Below, in pieces: positions 24,259 to 35,697 of a stretch of 64,000 nt of DNA. The position numbers were made by a program, and so were the translations under genes. The notes below the pieces were generated by a model. It saw only the letters and a list, made by a program, of their open reading frames with translations, had not been told where the DNA came from and searched no databases. The stretch is from Gemmatimonadota bacterium (GTDB lineage Bacteria; ARS69): positions 45,048 to 109,047 of the forward strand of contig JASLLL010000007.1 in assembly GCA_030747075.1 (NCBI GenBank), read 5' to 3'. How positions within the stretch are numbered: the first letter of the stretch is position 1; every line of letters begins with the position of its first letter.

Positions 24259-24655
24259 ACCGCTTCACCTCTTCCCCGTTGTCTTCCAGGAGCAGCGTCT
24301 CTCCTCGAAAGGAATCCCGCCAGGTGTCCCGATGGTAGGGCGACAACAACAGCACCCTTCGATCTATTCTCACCCTCCGAAAGTCCGACCATGGTCGGCT
24401 CCATGTCCTCCAGGGCCGGGCGATCTCCACTCCCTTCCCGTCAAGCCGGTACCTCGTCGGGAAAAAGAACGGCGCAAACGAAGCAAACAACACCACCGCC
24501 GACAGTACCGTCAACAAGCGATCCACCGACACCCTCGCCACCACTCCCACGCAAAGCGCGGACGCCAGAAGCGCGAACGCTCCCGCGGCAGGCCTTCGTG
24601 CCAGGGGCCACGCCCTCCAGCAGATCTCCCGGGCGACCGAATCCGGCCCCGTCAC
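24212..24655 (-). CDS. Small membrane protein, probably PH-like
   Basis: A 147-residue protein with two adjacent helices (AAGAFALLASALCVGVVARV and LLTVLSAVVLFASFAPFFFP). A short beta-rich domain follows (YRLDGKGVEIARPWRTW, DFRRVRIDRRVLLLSP, GETLLLEDNGEEVKRFAEEM), resembling bacterial PH-like membrane proteins. GTG 24655 overlaps the gcvPB stop (GTGA); TTG 24661 is an alternative. It links the glycine-cleavage genes to the MutL module without a gap. The PH-like call rests on fold pattern only. Confidence 0.65.
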   Translation of the reverse strand: MTGPDSVAREICWRAWPLARRPAAGAFALLASALCVGVVARVSVDRLLTVLSAVVLFASFAPFFFPTRYRLDGKGVEIARPWRTWSRPWSDFRRVRIDRRVLLLSPYHRDTWRDSFRGETLLLEDNGEEVKRFAEEMVGQKDGAASA

Positions 24656-26157
24656 CCGCAACGCCCCGGCCAGCAGAGGTCCGGCCGACGAGCGGCGCGA
24701 GCCTCGTCCACGCGAGACACCGGCGTTGTATGCGGGGCCGCCTTCACGACCTCGGGGGATTCCCTGACCTCCCGCGCGATGGCGTTCATCGCGGCGGCGA
24801 AGCGATCCAGAGTCTCGACGCTCTCGGACTCCGTCGGTTCGATCATCATCGCCTCTTCCACGATCAGTGGGAAGTACACCGTGGGAGGATGAAAACCGAA
24901 GTCCAGAAGGCGTTTGGCCATATCATGGGTTCGCACACCCAGAGCCTTCTGACGCGTCCCCGAGATCACGAACTCATGCATGCAGGCGCGATCGTACGGA
25001 ATCTCGAAGTCCTCCGCTACAAGGCTTTTCAGATAGTTCGCCCCGAGAACGGCCCCCTCCGAAATATCCCGCAGGCCCTCCGCCCCGTGGTAGAGCAGGT
25101 AGGCGTACGCGCGAGCGAGCACCCCGAAGTTCCCCAGATGCGTGTGAACGCGCCCGGCCGACCGGGGCCGGTCCGTATCCAGAAAGAAGGTCCCGTCCTG
25201 GCGCCGGGTTGGCAGGGGGGCGGGAAGATAGGGCGACAGCGCCTCCGACGCGCCAATCGGCCCCGCACCCGGACCGCCGCCGCCGTGAGGCGTGGCGAAG
25301 GTCTTGTGCAGGTTCAGATGAAGCAGGTCGAAGGGGACATCGCCCGGGCGCATCAGGCCGATGATCGCGTTGAAGTTCGCGCCGTCCATGTAGAGCAGCG
25401 CACCGGCATCGTGGACGATGCGCGCAATCTCCAGAATGCGTGACTCGAAGAGCCCCAGCGTGTTGGGAAGCGTCAGCATGACCACCGCCGTCTTGTCGCT
25501 GACCGCCTCGGCGAGCTTCCCGGGATCCACTTCTCCGTCTGCTCCGGAGAGCGCTTCCACCGTGCGGAATCCGGCGAGCGAAGAACTGGCCGGATTCGTG
25601 CCGTGCGCGCTGTCCGGGACAATGACCTCCGTCCGGTCTTCCCCGCGATCCTCAAAGTAGCGTCGAGCCATGAGAAGACAGGTCAGCTCTCCGTGCGCCC
25701 CGGCGGCGGGCTGGAGAGACATCCGGTGCATCCCGGTAATGACGGACAGTCGGTCCGCCAGATCCACCAGTAGCTCCAGCGCTCCCTGCGACGCTTCTTC
25801 CGGCGCGTGCGGATGGAGATCCCGCAAACCGGGAGCCGCCGCCGCCACTTCGCACATCTTCGGGTTGTACTTCATCGTGCACGACCCGAGCGGGTACATG
25901 TCCTTCTCGATATGGTGGTTGAGGTTCGACAAGCGCGTGAAGTGGCGCACGACCGCAAGTTCGGAGTTCTCCGGCAGATCCGGCGGAGTCTCCCGCAGAA
26001 AGCGGGCCGCGATGCCGGGGGTATCCCCCGAAAGCGTCGATTCCTCCGGCAGGCGGTACCCTCTCCGGCCGCTCCGGGACATCTCGAAGAGCGTGGGTTC
26101 CACCACCGTCATCGGAACCTCTTCGGCGGCGGCGGAAGTCGGGCGATCAACGGTCAT
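24652..26157 (-). CDS. gcvPB: Glycine dehydrogenase (decarboxylating) subunit 2, P-protein
   Basis: A 501-residue C-terminal half of a split glycine cleavage P-protein. It decarboxylates glycine with pyridoxal phosphate and passes the aminomethyl group to GcvH. Landmarks: MYPLGSCTMKYNPKMCE, DSAHGTNPASSSLAGF, DGANFNAIIGLMRPGD and the PLP-lysine region HLNLHKTFATPHGGGGPGAG. ATG 26157 overlaps the gcvPA stop (ATGA) with GGAGAGGGTGAG upstream, so longer starts are rejected. It is the last gene of gcvT-gcvH-gcvPA-gcvPB. Length is normal for the two-subunit form. Confidence 0.97.
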   Translation of the reverse strand: MTVDRPTSAAAEEVPMTVVEPTLFEMSRSGRRGYRLPEESTLSGDTPGIAARFLRETPPDLPENSELAVVRHFTRLSNLNHHIEKDMYPLGSCTMKYNPKMCEVAAAAPGLRDLHPHAPEEASQGALELLVDLADRLSVITGMHRMSLQPAAGAHGELTCLLMARRYFEDRGEDRTEVIVPDSAHGTNPASSSLAGFRTVEALSGADGEVDPGKLAEAVSDKTAVVMLTLPNTLGLFESRILEIARIVHDAGALLYMDGANFNAIIGLMRPGDVPFDLLHLNLHKTFATPHGGGGPGAGPIGASEALSPYLPAPLPTRRQDGTFFLDTDRPRSAGRVHTHLGNFGVLARAYAYLLYHGAEGLRDISEGAVLGANYLKSLVAEDFEIPYDRACMHEFVISGTRQKALGVRTHDMAKRLLDFGFHPPTVYFPLIVEEAMMIEPTESESVETLDRFAAAMNAIAREVRESPEVVKAAPHTTPVSRVDEARAARRPDLCWPGRCG

Positions 26158-27539
26158 GGGCTCACCCTCTCCTTCGCTGCGCAGTCGGCAAGTACGCAAC
26201 CCATGGCTTTGGCATAGGCGTCCACCTCGCTCCACAGTCGTTTCTCCGTCACCGCAATCAGAAGTCCCTCTCCGCCCCCCGGCACTTCCTCCACAGGAAT
26301 CCCCGCGAGGATCCCGTGCTCTGCCATCCGCCTCAGAACCTCCGACGCCGCCGCGCAATCCGGGAGGCGCACGGCAAACTCGCGGAAGAAGGGTGCGTCC
26401 GGGTCCGCCAGCGCCAGTCCGTCGATCGCCGTCAATCGCTCCGCGAGGGCATGTGCCTTCTTCGCGGAAAGCTCAGCGGCGAGCTTCCGGCCGGTCTCTC
26501 CCAGAAGAGCGGTCGAGATGGTGGCGGCCAGTGCGGTGAGTGCCTGATTCGTGCAGATGTTCGAAGTGGCCCGGGCGCGACGAATATGCTGTTCCCGTGT
26601 CTGGAGGGTCAGCGTGAAGGCACGACGGCCCTTCGCGTCCGGGGCGATGCCCGCAATCCGACCCGGCATGCGCCGCAGGAAGCTCTTTCGGGCGGCCATC
26701 ACGCCTGCTCCCGGCCCTCCGAAACTCATCGGGGTTCCGAGTGACTGGGCCTCGGCGACGGCAATGTCCGCGCCATACTCCCCGGGGGGCTGAAGCAGCG
26801 CCAGGGAGGAGAGATCCACCGAGGCGACAAAGAGCGGCGCGTCTTCCGCCTCAAGGGAGGCCCCGGCAAGGCGCATGTCTTCCAGAGCCCCCAGGTAGTT
26901 GGGGTGCTGGAGGACCACAGCGCACACGCCGTCGAGCGCGTCCGGCGTCAGTCCCGACACATCCGTGCGCGCACCCTGAGCCGGAAGTTCCCGGATCACG
27001 AGACCGGAGGGCGCGGTGATCGTGCGAAGCACCTCCATCGCCTGCGGATGCAGATGCGGCGACACCAGCACGGTCCGACCCGGGCGGGAATCCTTCGCAA
27101 CGAGCACGGCCTCGGCGAGGGCCGTCCCGCAGTCGTACATGGAGGCATTCGCAAGGTCCAGCGCCATCAGGCGACAGACGATCGTCTGGAACTCGTAGAT
27201 GGCCTGAAGCGTTCCCTGGCTCACTTCCGCCTGATACGGAGTGTAGGCGGTCATGAACTCCGGGCGGGAGAGGAGCGCTCCGGTGGCCGACGGGACGCAG
27301 ACATCGTAGAACCCGCCCCCGGCGAAGCAGACCTGCTCTCCTGCGGAGCGATTCCGGCCGGCGAGCTTCGCGATGCGATCCAGCGTCTCCGACTCCGAGA
27401 GACCGGCCTCCAGCGGGAGGTCTTCCGTGAGGCGAAGTCGCTCGGGAATCTCACCCACCAGGTCCGCAAAGCTCTCCGCTCCGATCACCTGGAGCATGTG
27501 CTCCCGATCGGCCTTTGTATGCTGAACGAAGGAGTTCAT
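26154..27539 (-). CDS. gcvPA: Glycine dehydrogenase (decarboxylating) subunit 1, P-protein
   Basis: A 461-residue N-terminal half of the split P-protein. Landmarks: FAGGGFYDVCVPSATGALLS, EFMTAYTPYQAEVSQGTLQA, FQTIVCRLMALDLANASMYD and TSNICTNQALTALAATI. It pairs with GcvPB to form the active decarboxylase. ATG 27539 shares one base with the gcvH stop (TGATG), and gcvPB begins within its own stop codon. The catalytic lysine is on the partner subunit, as expected. Confidence 0.97.
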   Translation of the reverse strand: MNSFVQHTKADREHMLQVIGAESFADLVGEIPERLRLTEDLPLEAGLSESETLDRIAKLAGRNRSAGEQVCFAGGGFYDVCVPSATGALLSRPEFMTAYTPYQAEVSQGTLQAIYEFQTIVCRLMALDLANASMYDCGTALAEAVLVAKDSRPGRTVLVSPHLHPQAMEVLRTITAPSGLVIRELPAQGARTDVSGLTPDALDGVCAVVLQHPNYLGALEDMRLAGASLEAEDAPLFVASVDLSSLALLQPPGEYGADIAVAEAQSLGTPMSFGGPGAGVMAARKSFLRRMPGRIAGIAPDAKGRRAFTLTLQTREQHIRRARATSNICTNQALTALAATISTALLGETGRKLAAELSAKKAHALAERLTAIDGLALADPDAPFFREFAVRLPDCAAASEVLRRMAEHGILAGIPVEEVPGGGEGLLIAVTEKRLWSEVDAYAKAMGCVLADCAAKERVSP

Positions 27540-27919
27540 CAGGCGCCGATGTGGTCCGCGTATTCTTCCGCGGAGAGCAGGTCTTCCATCTTCCATTCAG
27601 CGGACGGCTCCGCGCGGAGCAGCCAGCCCTCTCCATACGGATCTTCGTTCACGGTCTCCGGGGTGTCCGCCAGTCGTGTGTTCATGTCCACCACGACCCC
27701 GTTCAAAGGCGCGAAGAGATCCGAGACGCTCTTCACCGACTCCACGCTGCCGAAGACCACTCCGACCTCCATCTGCGTTCCGAGTTCCGGCAGTTCCACA
27801 TAGACGATATCCCCCAGTTCCTGCTGGGCGAAATCCGTAAGCCCCAAGACCACGACCCCGTCTTCCATGAGGACCCACTCGTGATCCTTGGTGTATCGGA
27901 GTTCCCCGGGAATGTTCAT
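27539..27919 (-). CDS. gcvH: Glycine cleavage system H protein
   Basis: A 126-residue lipoyl carrier. The lipoylated lysine lies in GSVESVKSVSDLFAPLNG (about residue 64), and the C-terminal NEDPYGEGWLLRA motif is typical. It shuttles the aminomethyl intermediate between P and T proteins. ATG 27919 opens MNIPGELRYTKDHEW, the usual N-terminus. It lies 82 bases after gcvT and overlaps gcvPA by one base. Confidence 0.97.
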   Translation of the reverse strand: MNIPGELRYTKDHEWVLMEDGVVVLGLTDFAQQELGDIVYVELPELGTQMEVGVVFGSVESVKSVSDLFAPLNGVVVDMNTRLADTPETVNEDPYGEGWLLRAEPSAEWKMEDLLSAEEYADHIGA

Positions 27920-28001
27920 CGAACCAGACCTCCCTGTCCCCCTGGAGGGACGCGTGGTTGCACTCGCATCCGGCCCGCCCGGAACGCGGGACTGAGGCGG
28001 G

Positions 28002-29099
28002 CTACAAGAACGACTTGCGGACCCTGTGGGCCGCGACCTCCCGATCCCGGATCCGGATCACGAACTCCTTGGCCCGGGCCGCCGCCCGGTCCACACGCGC
28101 CAGCGCGATCCCCCGCCCAAGCGATGGGCTGAAGGTACCGCTGGTCACTCGCCCGGCTTCCTCTCCATCGGCCAACACCACGCACCCCGGCCTCGGGATG
28201 AGCCGCTTTCCATCCTCCGGGGGCACCACGGACAGGCCGACCGTGGAGAACGGAACGCCGGAGACCTTCTGTGCCTCCAGCGCGTCGCGACCGAGAAAAT
28301 CCCCCTTGTCCATCTTCACCACCCCGCCCAGTCCGGCTTCCCAGGCGGTCACGTCCTCGTCCATGTCCTGCCCGTAAAGACGGTACTGCTTTTCCAGACG
28401 AAGGGTATCCCGGCTGCCCAACCCGGCAGGCCCTGCCCCCACCGACTTCCCCGCCTTCAAGAGAGCCTCCCAGACGATCGCCGCGTCCGACGACGGAAGA
28501 AACAGTTCGAACCCGTCCTCGCCGGTATAGCCGGTACGCGCCAGCACTCCGGGTACACCCGCGAAGTGTCCGCGCGCCACTCCGAAGGCGGGCACCGAAG
28601 GGAGATCAATCTCGGTCAGATCCGAAAGAATCTCCGCGGCCCGCGGCCCCTGCCACGCAAGAAGGACCGTCCGGTCGGACACATTGCGCAGATCCACATC
28701 CTCCGGAAGATGCGCCGCCATCCAGTCACAGTCCTTCTCCCGGTTTCCCGCGTTCAGCACCGCAAGGAAGCGGTCGTCCAGTCGATAGAGAATGAGATCG
28801 TCGATCACCCCGCCGCGGGTATTCAGCATGAGGGTGTATTGCGCACGGAGAGGCTCAACGCGGGAGAGATCATTGGTCGTCAGGCGATCCAGAAAGGCCC
28901 GAGTCCCGGCCCCACGGATTTCCACGACTCCCATGTGGGACACATCGAACAGCCCCGCGCTCTCCCGAACGCGTCGATGCTCCGCCAGGATCCCGTCGTA
29001 GGAGAGCGGCATTCGGAAGCCGGCAAAGTCCACAAGCCGGGCGCCGGAGGCTTCATGAACTTCGCAGAGCGCGGTTCGTCGGGACGAATCCACCACCAT
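28002..29099 (-). CDS. gcvT: Glycine cleavage system T protein (aminomethyltransferase)
   Basis: A 365-residue folate-dependent aminomethyltransferase that releases ammonia and makes methylene-tetrahydrofolate. Landmarks: VDFAGFRMPLSYDGILAEHR, SAGLFDVSHMGVVEIRG, RTGYTGEDGFELFLPSS and the C-terminal barrel from about residue 280. ATG 29099 is preferred because AAGGGAG lies 6 bases upstream; ATG 29105 would sit directly on that site. It is the first gene of the glycine cleavage operon, which appears to continue into the MutL module. Confidence 0.96.
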   Translation of the reverse strand: MVVDSSRRTALCEVHEASGARLVDFAGFRMPLSYDGILAEHRRVRESAGLFDVSHMGVVEIRGAGTRAFLDRLTTNDLSRVEPLRAQYTLMLNTRGGVIDDLILYRLDDRFLAVLNAGNREKDCDWMAAHLPEDVDLRNVSDRTVLLAWQGPRAAEILSDLTEIDLPSVPAFGVARGHFAGVPGVLARTGYTGEDGFELFLPSSDAAIVWEALLKAGKSVGAGPAGLGSRDTLRLEKQYRLYGQDMDEDVTAWEAGLGGVVKMDKGDFLGRDALEAQKVSGVPFSTVGLSVVPPEDGKRLIPRPGCVVLADGEEAGRVTSGTFSPSLGRGIALARVDRAAARAKEFVIRIRDREVAAHRVRKSFL

Positions 29100-29160
29100 C
29101 TTCATCTCCCTTGAGATGCCAATGCCCGCTTTCTTGGGGAAATCCGGAGACGGGAGCGAG

Positions 29161-29189
29161 AGAGTACCAGACCCCGCCGGGAGTCCCAA
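29161..29189 (-). promoter_or_regulatory. Possible promoter for the glycine cleavage operon
   Basis: On the minus strand TTGGGA (29189-29184), 17 bases, then TACTCT (29166-29161), about 60 bases upstream of gcvT. Spacing is ideal but both hexamers depart from consensus. A small hairpin (CTGCAA/TTGCAG) lies further upstream in the 29100-29266 gap. I see no glycine riboswitch core. Confidence 0.4.
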
Positions 29190-29266
29190 GACCTTGTTTT
29201 GAGTTCAGGTTCACCTCGAGCTTGGCGGCCTATTCTACTGCAATGCCCTAGGTTGCAGACCCTCCA

Positions 29267-31147
29267 CTACCCCACAAAGATCGGGCGGTGCGACAGGAGC
29301 AGCGGGTGGTTTCTCTGAGCGAACGGTTTTCCCTCCGCCAGTGCCTCCATCCGCGCGATCAGTTCGTCACGAGATCCGTGGAACTCCTCCGCCCCGCGAA
29401 CTCGAACCTGCAGGTCTCCGCCCCCCTTTTCGCGGTCACCAATCACCGCGATGAAGGGCACCCACTCCTTCTCAGCCGCCCGGATCTTCCGCCCCAGCGA
29501 CATATCCCGATCATCCACATCCGCGCGGAAGGGCCACTCGTCGGCCAGTTCCTCGCAGTAGGGGATGTGCTCATCTGAGACCGGAAGGAACCGAATCTGG
29601 GTCGGTGCAAGCCAGAACGGGAACGAGGCCTTCTGCCCCTTCTTCATGAGAGCCGCCTGATGTTCCAGGATGGCGTAGACATTCCGGTCGATCGAACCCG
29701 AAATGGATGCGTGCAGCATGAGCGGCGTACACCGCTCCCCTTCTTCGTCCGCAAACTCGATCCCGAAGCGATCGCAGTTTTCCACATCGATCTGAACCGT
29801 GCTGAGAGCCGAAGCCTTGTTGTGGTTATCCAGCACATTGAACTCGAACTTCAGCACGAAGTAGAAGAACCGCTCTTCCCAGATCTCCAGAAGAACCGGC
29901 CGATCCATCTTCTTTACGAGCCCCTGAATGAACTCGCGGTTTTCGTCGTAGAAGCTGCGCACCACCCGAATGGCCATGGCATATGGCACGCCGAGATCTT
30001 CCATCCACTTTCGGGACAAGTCGAACTGGCGGCTGAATTCCTCTCGCGCCTGCGCTTCATCCCGGCACAGCGTGTGCATGTCCGGCATGGTGAAGGTACG
30101 CAGACGACGCAGTCCTGCCAGCTCGCCACTCTGTTCCCGCCGGAAGGAGAAGTGCGTCAGTTCGTAGATCCGCACCGGGAGCTGTCGGTAGCTCATGCGC
30201 ATGTCGTGCTTCATGAGGTACTGCCCGAAGCACGCTGCGAACCGAAGGAAGTACTCCTTCTTCTCGCTCTTCAGCACATACTGCCGCGCCGGAAAGCGAT
30301 CCAGGTACTTGGCGAGGTTCGGGTGGAGATAGTCGTACATGATGGGCGTCTCGACACGCATCGCACCGTAGTCATTCATCATGTCGTTCACATGGTCTTC
30401 CATCAGCTTCTTCACGAGGTGTCCCTTGGGATACCAGCGGAAGTTCCCTGCGTCCGACCCCGGTTCATAGTCCACCAGTTCATGCGTCCGCATGAGTTTC
30501 ACATGGGGAGGCTCATCCTCGGAGACTCGCGACCCGGCCGTCTCATAGGCGTGCAGGCGCCCCTCCAGCGGCGCGGATCGGAAGTTGAAATCCTCCGCCG
30601 GGGTTTCCTCTCCATCCGGCGTGAGAATGACCACTCGGGAGCGAAGCCCTTCCTCCGCGGCCACCGCCTTCGATTCTGCCGCATCGGCGCCCGCAGCACC
30701 CTTGCCGCCGCTTCCGGTGATGGTGAGCGCCTGTTCGGAAAGCGGATGTCCCTTGGCGCGGATGTCGAAGGCCTTGTAGTAGCCGAAGGGCGAACGGTGC
30801 ATCACCGGCGTCCCCTCCGCCTCCGCGAAGGCCTCCCACATCAGGTCCAGGATCTTCTGCGCCATCCGGGGGCTCGCCAGATCGGACGAGAGGTGTGCAT
30901 ACGGATACAGCCACAGCGACTCCGGCTTCAGGCGGGCCGCGTGCTGGAGGATCTTCTCCCGAGCCTCCGCCACGACGCCGCCCGGCGAATCCTCATCCCC
31001 TTTCTCGATGGAGAGAAAGCAGACCAGCGAATCTCCGGAGGATCCCGATCGGTCTTCTTCGCCCACTTCCCGGGCAGCGGCGGCAACGGTGGTCTCCTCC
31101 GTCACCTCAAAGGAGAACTCTTCCGCGTGAATCATGAGGATGCGCAT
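29267..31147 (-). CDS. thrS: Threonyl-tRNA synthetase, archaeal type
   Basis: A 626-residue class II synthetase that charges tRNA-Thr. The N-terminal 145 residues match the archaeal editing domain rather than the bacterial TGS/N2 domains: start MRILMIHAEEFSFEV, then LWLYPYAHLSSDLASPR and SPFGYYKAFDI. A low-complexity Ala/Gly/Glu linker (about residues 145-175) precedes the catalytic core: DYGAMRVETPIMYD, motif 2 region HFSFRREQSGELAGLRRLRT and motif 3 region LHASISGSIDRNVYAILEH. The anticodon-binding domain follows at the C-terminus. ATG 31147 with AAGGAA upstream and its own promoter. An archaeal-type enzyme in an otherwise bacterial gene set suggests ancient transfer. Confidence 0.93.
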   Translation of the reverse strand: MRILMIHAEEFSFEVTEETTVAAAAREVGEEDRSGSSGDSLVCFLSIEKGDEDSPGGVVAEAREKILQHAARLKPESLWLYPYAHLSSDLASPRMAQKILDLMWEAFAEAEGTPVMHRSPFGYYKAFDIRAKGHPLSEQALTITGSGGKGAAGADAAESKAVAAEEGLRSRVVILTPDGEETPAEDFNFRSAPLEGRLHAYETAGSRVSEDEPPHVKLMRTHELVDYEPGSDAGNFRWYPKGHLVKKLMEDHVNDMMNDYGAMRVETPIMYDYLHPNLAKYLDRFPARQYVLKSEKKEYFLRFAACFGQYLMKHDMRMSYRQLPVRIYELTHFSFRREQSGELAGLRRLRTFTMPDMHTLCRDEAQAREEFSRQFDLSRKWMEDLGVPYAMAIRVVRSFYDENREFIQGLVKKMDRPVLLEIWEERFFYFVLKFEFNVLDNHNKASALSTVQIDVENCDRFGIEFADEEGERCTPLMLHASISGSIDRNVYAILEHQAALMKKGQKASFPFWLAPTQIRFLPVSDEHIPYCEELADEWPFRADVDDRDMSLGRKIRAAEKEWVPFIAVIGDREKGGGDLQVRVRGAEEFHGSRDELIARMEALAEGKPFAQRNHPLLLSHRPIFVG

Positions 31148-31186
31148 GGCGTTCCTTCCCGGGACGGCAGCCCGACGAGTACGCCG

Positions 31187-31212
31187 CCATTATGTTCACA
31201 CAGCGGCCGGGG

Positions 31213-31216
<4 letters not shown>
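31187..31216 (-). promoter_or_regulatory. Promoter for thrS, -35 overlapping the uvrA stop codon
   Basis: On the minus strand TTGACC (31216-31211), 18 bases, then TAATGG (31192-31187). The -35 includes the uvrA stop region (stop at 31213-31215). It matches closely the promoter at 36871-36900 in sequence, spacing and placement over an upstream stop codon. Confidence 0.65.
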
Positions 31217-34056
<2,840 letters not shown>

Positions 34057-34090
34057 GTCAAACCACCTTTCCCGTCCGGTCCGCCTTCCG

Positions 34091-34909
34091 TCAGAAGACG
34101 CGCGGTGCCAGAATCGCCAGGAGTCCCACGAGCGCGCAGTACGGCGCGAAGAAGTGCAGCCGCCCCGAGCGGATCACCCGAAGGAACCCGATGAGAGCGA
34201 CCAGTCCCGTCGCGAACGCCGCCACGAAGGCGATCCCCAGCGCGCCGCCCGCCCCGGCCTCGGAGGCTCGGGCGAGGTCCGGGAGCTTCAGCACCAGCGA
34301 CCCCAGAATCAGCGGAACGGCGGCCAGGAACGAGAACTCCGCAGCGGCCGGCCGGGCCACTCCGCGACGGAGCGCCGCCCAGAGAGTCGCCCCGGACCGG
34401 GAGATCCCGGGCAAGACGGCGACGGCCTGTGCGCATCCGATCCAGATGGCATCCTTCCAGCTCACGGGAGCCTGCCCGGGTTCCAGCCTGCGCGTCGAAA
34501 AGAGAAGCGCACCGGTCATCATCAGAAACACGCCGACCGCATCCGTGCTGGCGAAGGCGGCTTCCACACGGTCCTCCAGGAAGAGACCGACCGCAGCGCC
34601 GGGGACCGTGGCCACAAGGACCCGAGCGGCCAGTCCTTCGTCATCGCCCAAAGAGCGGCGCCGCAACCCCCGCATTGGCAGAAGAACCAGCCCCCGGGCC
34701 AGCCGCCGCGCTCCCTCGTGAAAGACGGTCAGGATGGCCAGCAGCGTTCCCGCGTGAACGAGCACCACCATCCCGATACCGCCCTCCCGGGAACCCAGGG
34801 CCGCTTCCAGAAGAGCCAGGTGGCCGGAACTGGATACCGGCAGGAACTCCGTAAGCCCCTGAAGAACACCGGTCAGGAGCGCTTCCCACCCGGAGTTCAA
34901 GATCGGCAC
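34091..34909 (-). CDS. uppP: Undecaprenyl-diphosphatase
   Basis: A 272-residue multi-helix inner-membrane phosphatase (BacA/UppP). It regenerates undecaprenyl phosphate, the lipid carrier needed by MraY and MurG, and can confer bacitracin resistance. Both active-site motifs are present: [14 protein letters not shown] near the N-terminus and [11 protein letters not shown] in the middle. The GTG start at 34909 overlaps trpA by 13 bases; TTG 34900, which overlaps the trpA stop by four bases (TTGA), is an equally good start. Confidence 0.95.
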   Translation of the reverse strand: MPILNSGWEALLTGVLQGLTEFLPVSSSGHLALLEAALGSREGGIGMVVLVHAGTLLAILTVFHEGARRLARGLVLLPMRGLRRRSLGDDEGLAARVLVATVPGAAVGLFLEDRVEAAFASTDAVGVFLMMTGALLFSTRRLEPGQAPVSWKDAIWIGCAQAVAVLPGISRSGATLWAALRRGVARPAAAEFSFLAAVPLILGSLVLKLPDLARASEAGAGGALGIAFVAAFATGLVALIGFLRVIRSGRLHFFAPYCALVGLLAILAPRVF

Positions 34910-35697
34910 CCCGCCAACGCGGCCGACAGCGCGCGGGCTTCGGAGCGAAGCGCGGCCACGGCCTTCGCCCCGGCCTCTTCCGCGAGGGCGACCAGGCGGC
35001 TCCCCACGATCACGCCGTCGGCCAGTTGCCCGACTTCGCGAGCCTGCTCGGGAGTGGATACGCCAAAGCCTACTCCAACCGGGATGTCCGAGATCTCCCG
35101 CACGCCGTCAAGTACCGGCCGGAAGGCGGCGGACAGCGCGGTCCGTTCACCCGTCACGCCGAGGCGACTCACGCAGTAGACGAAGCCGGTGGTCAACTCC
35201 ACCGCCTGCCGGATCCTCTCCGGGCCGGAAGTCGGCGCGACCAGGAACACGGTGCCGATACCCGCCTCTCGCTGACCGTCAAGAAAAGGCCCCGCCTCCT
35301 CGGGAGGGAGGTCCGTCAGAATGAGTCCCCGAACACCCGCGGCGGCGGCGTCTTGAGGGAAGCGCTCCCAGCCGTACCGGAGGACGGGGTTCAGATAGCT
35401 CATGAGAACAATGGGGACACCGGTCTTCTCATGGATGGCCGCGGCGCACTCCAGCACATCGCCCGTGCGGGTTCCCGCGGCAAGCGCTCGCTCGGACGCG
35501 CGCTGAATCACCGGCCCGTCGGCCAACGGGTCGGAGAAGGGCACCCCCAGTTCGAGCACTCCCGCCCCGCCTTCCACGAGGGCGCAGGCGTAGTCCACGG
35601 TCTGGGCAAGCCCTGGATCTCCGGCCGTCAGATAGGGTACCAGCACCGCGTCCCCGGCAGCCACGGACCGGCGGAAGACCCGGGACAGGGCGCTCAC
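34897..35697 (-). CDS. trpA: Tryptophan synthase alpha chain
   Basis: A 266-residue TIM-barrel enzyme that cleaves indole-3-glycerol phosphate. The catalytic glutamate lies in [20 protein letters not shown] (E50) and the catalytic aspartate in [27 protein letters not shown] and [10 protein letters not shown] form the phosphate site. GTG 35697 directly follows the TAG of the TPR gene without any gap. No trpB or other trp gene is in the window, so TrpA is separated from its usual partner. Confidence 0.96.
   Translation of the reverse strand: MSALSRVFRRSVAAGDAVLVPYLTAGDPGLAQTVDYACALVEGGAGVLELGVPFSDPLADGPVIQRASERALAAGTRTGDVLECAAAIHEKTGVPIVLMSYLNPVLRYGWERFPQDAAAAGVRGLILTDLPPEEAGPFLDGQREAGIGTVFLVAPTSGPERIRQAVELTTGFVYCVSRLGVTGERTALSAAFRPVLDGVREISDIPVGVGFGVSTPEQAREVGQLADGVIVGSRLVALAEEAGAKAVAALRSEARALSAALAGCRS

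Noticed and set aside
29100-29266. Glycine riboswitch upstream of gcvT
   Set aside because: I looked for the conserved core and tandem aptamer layout; only a 6-bp hairpin is present and the space is too short.
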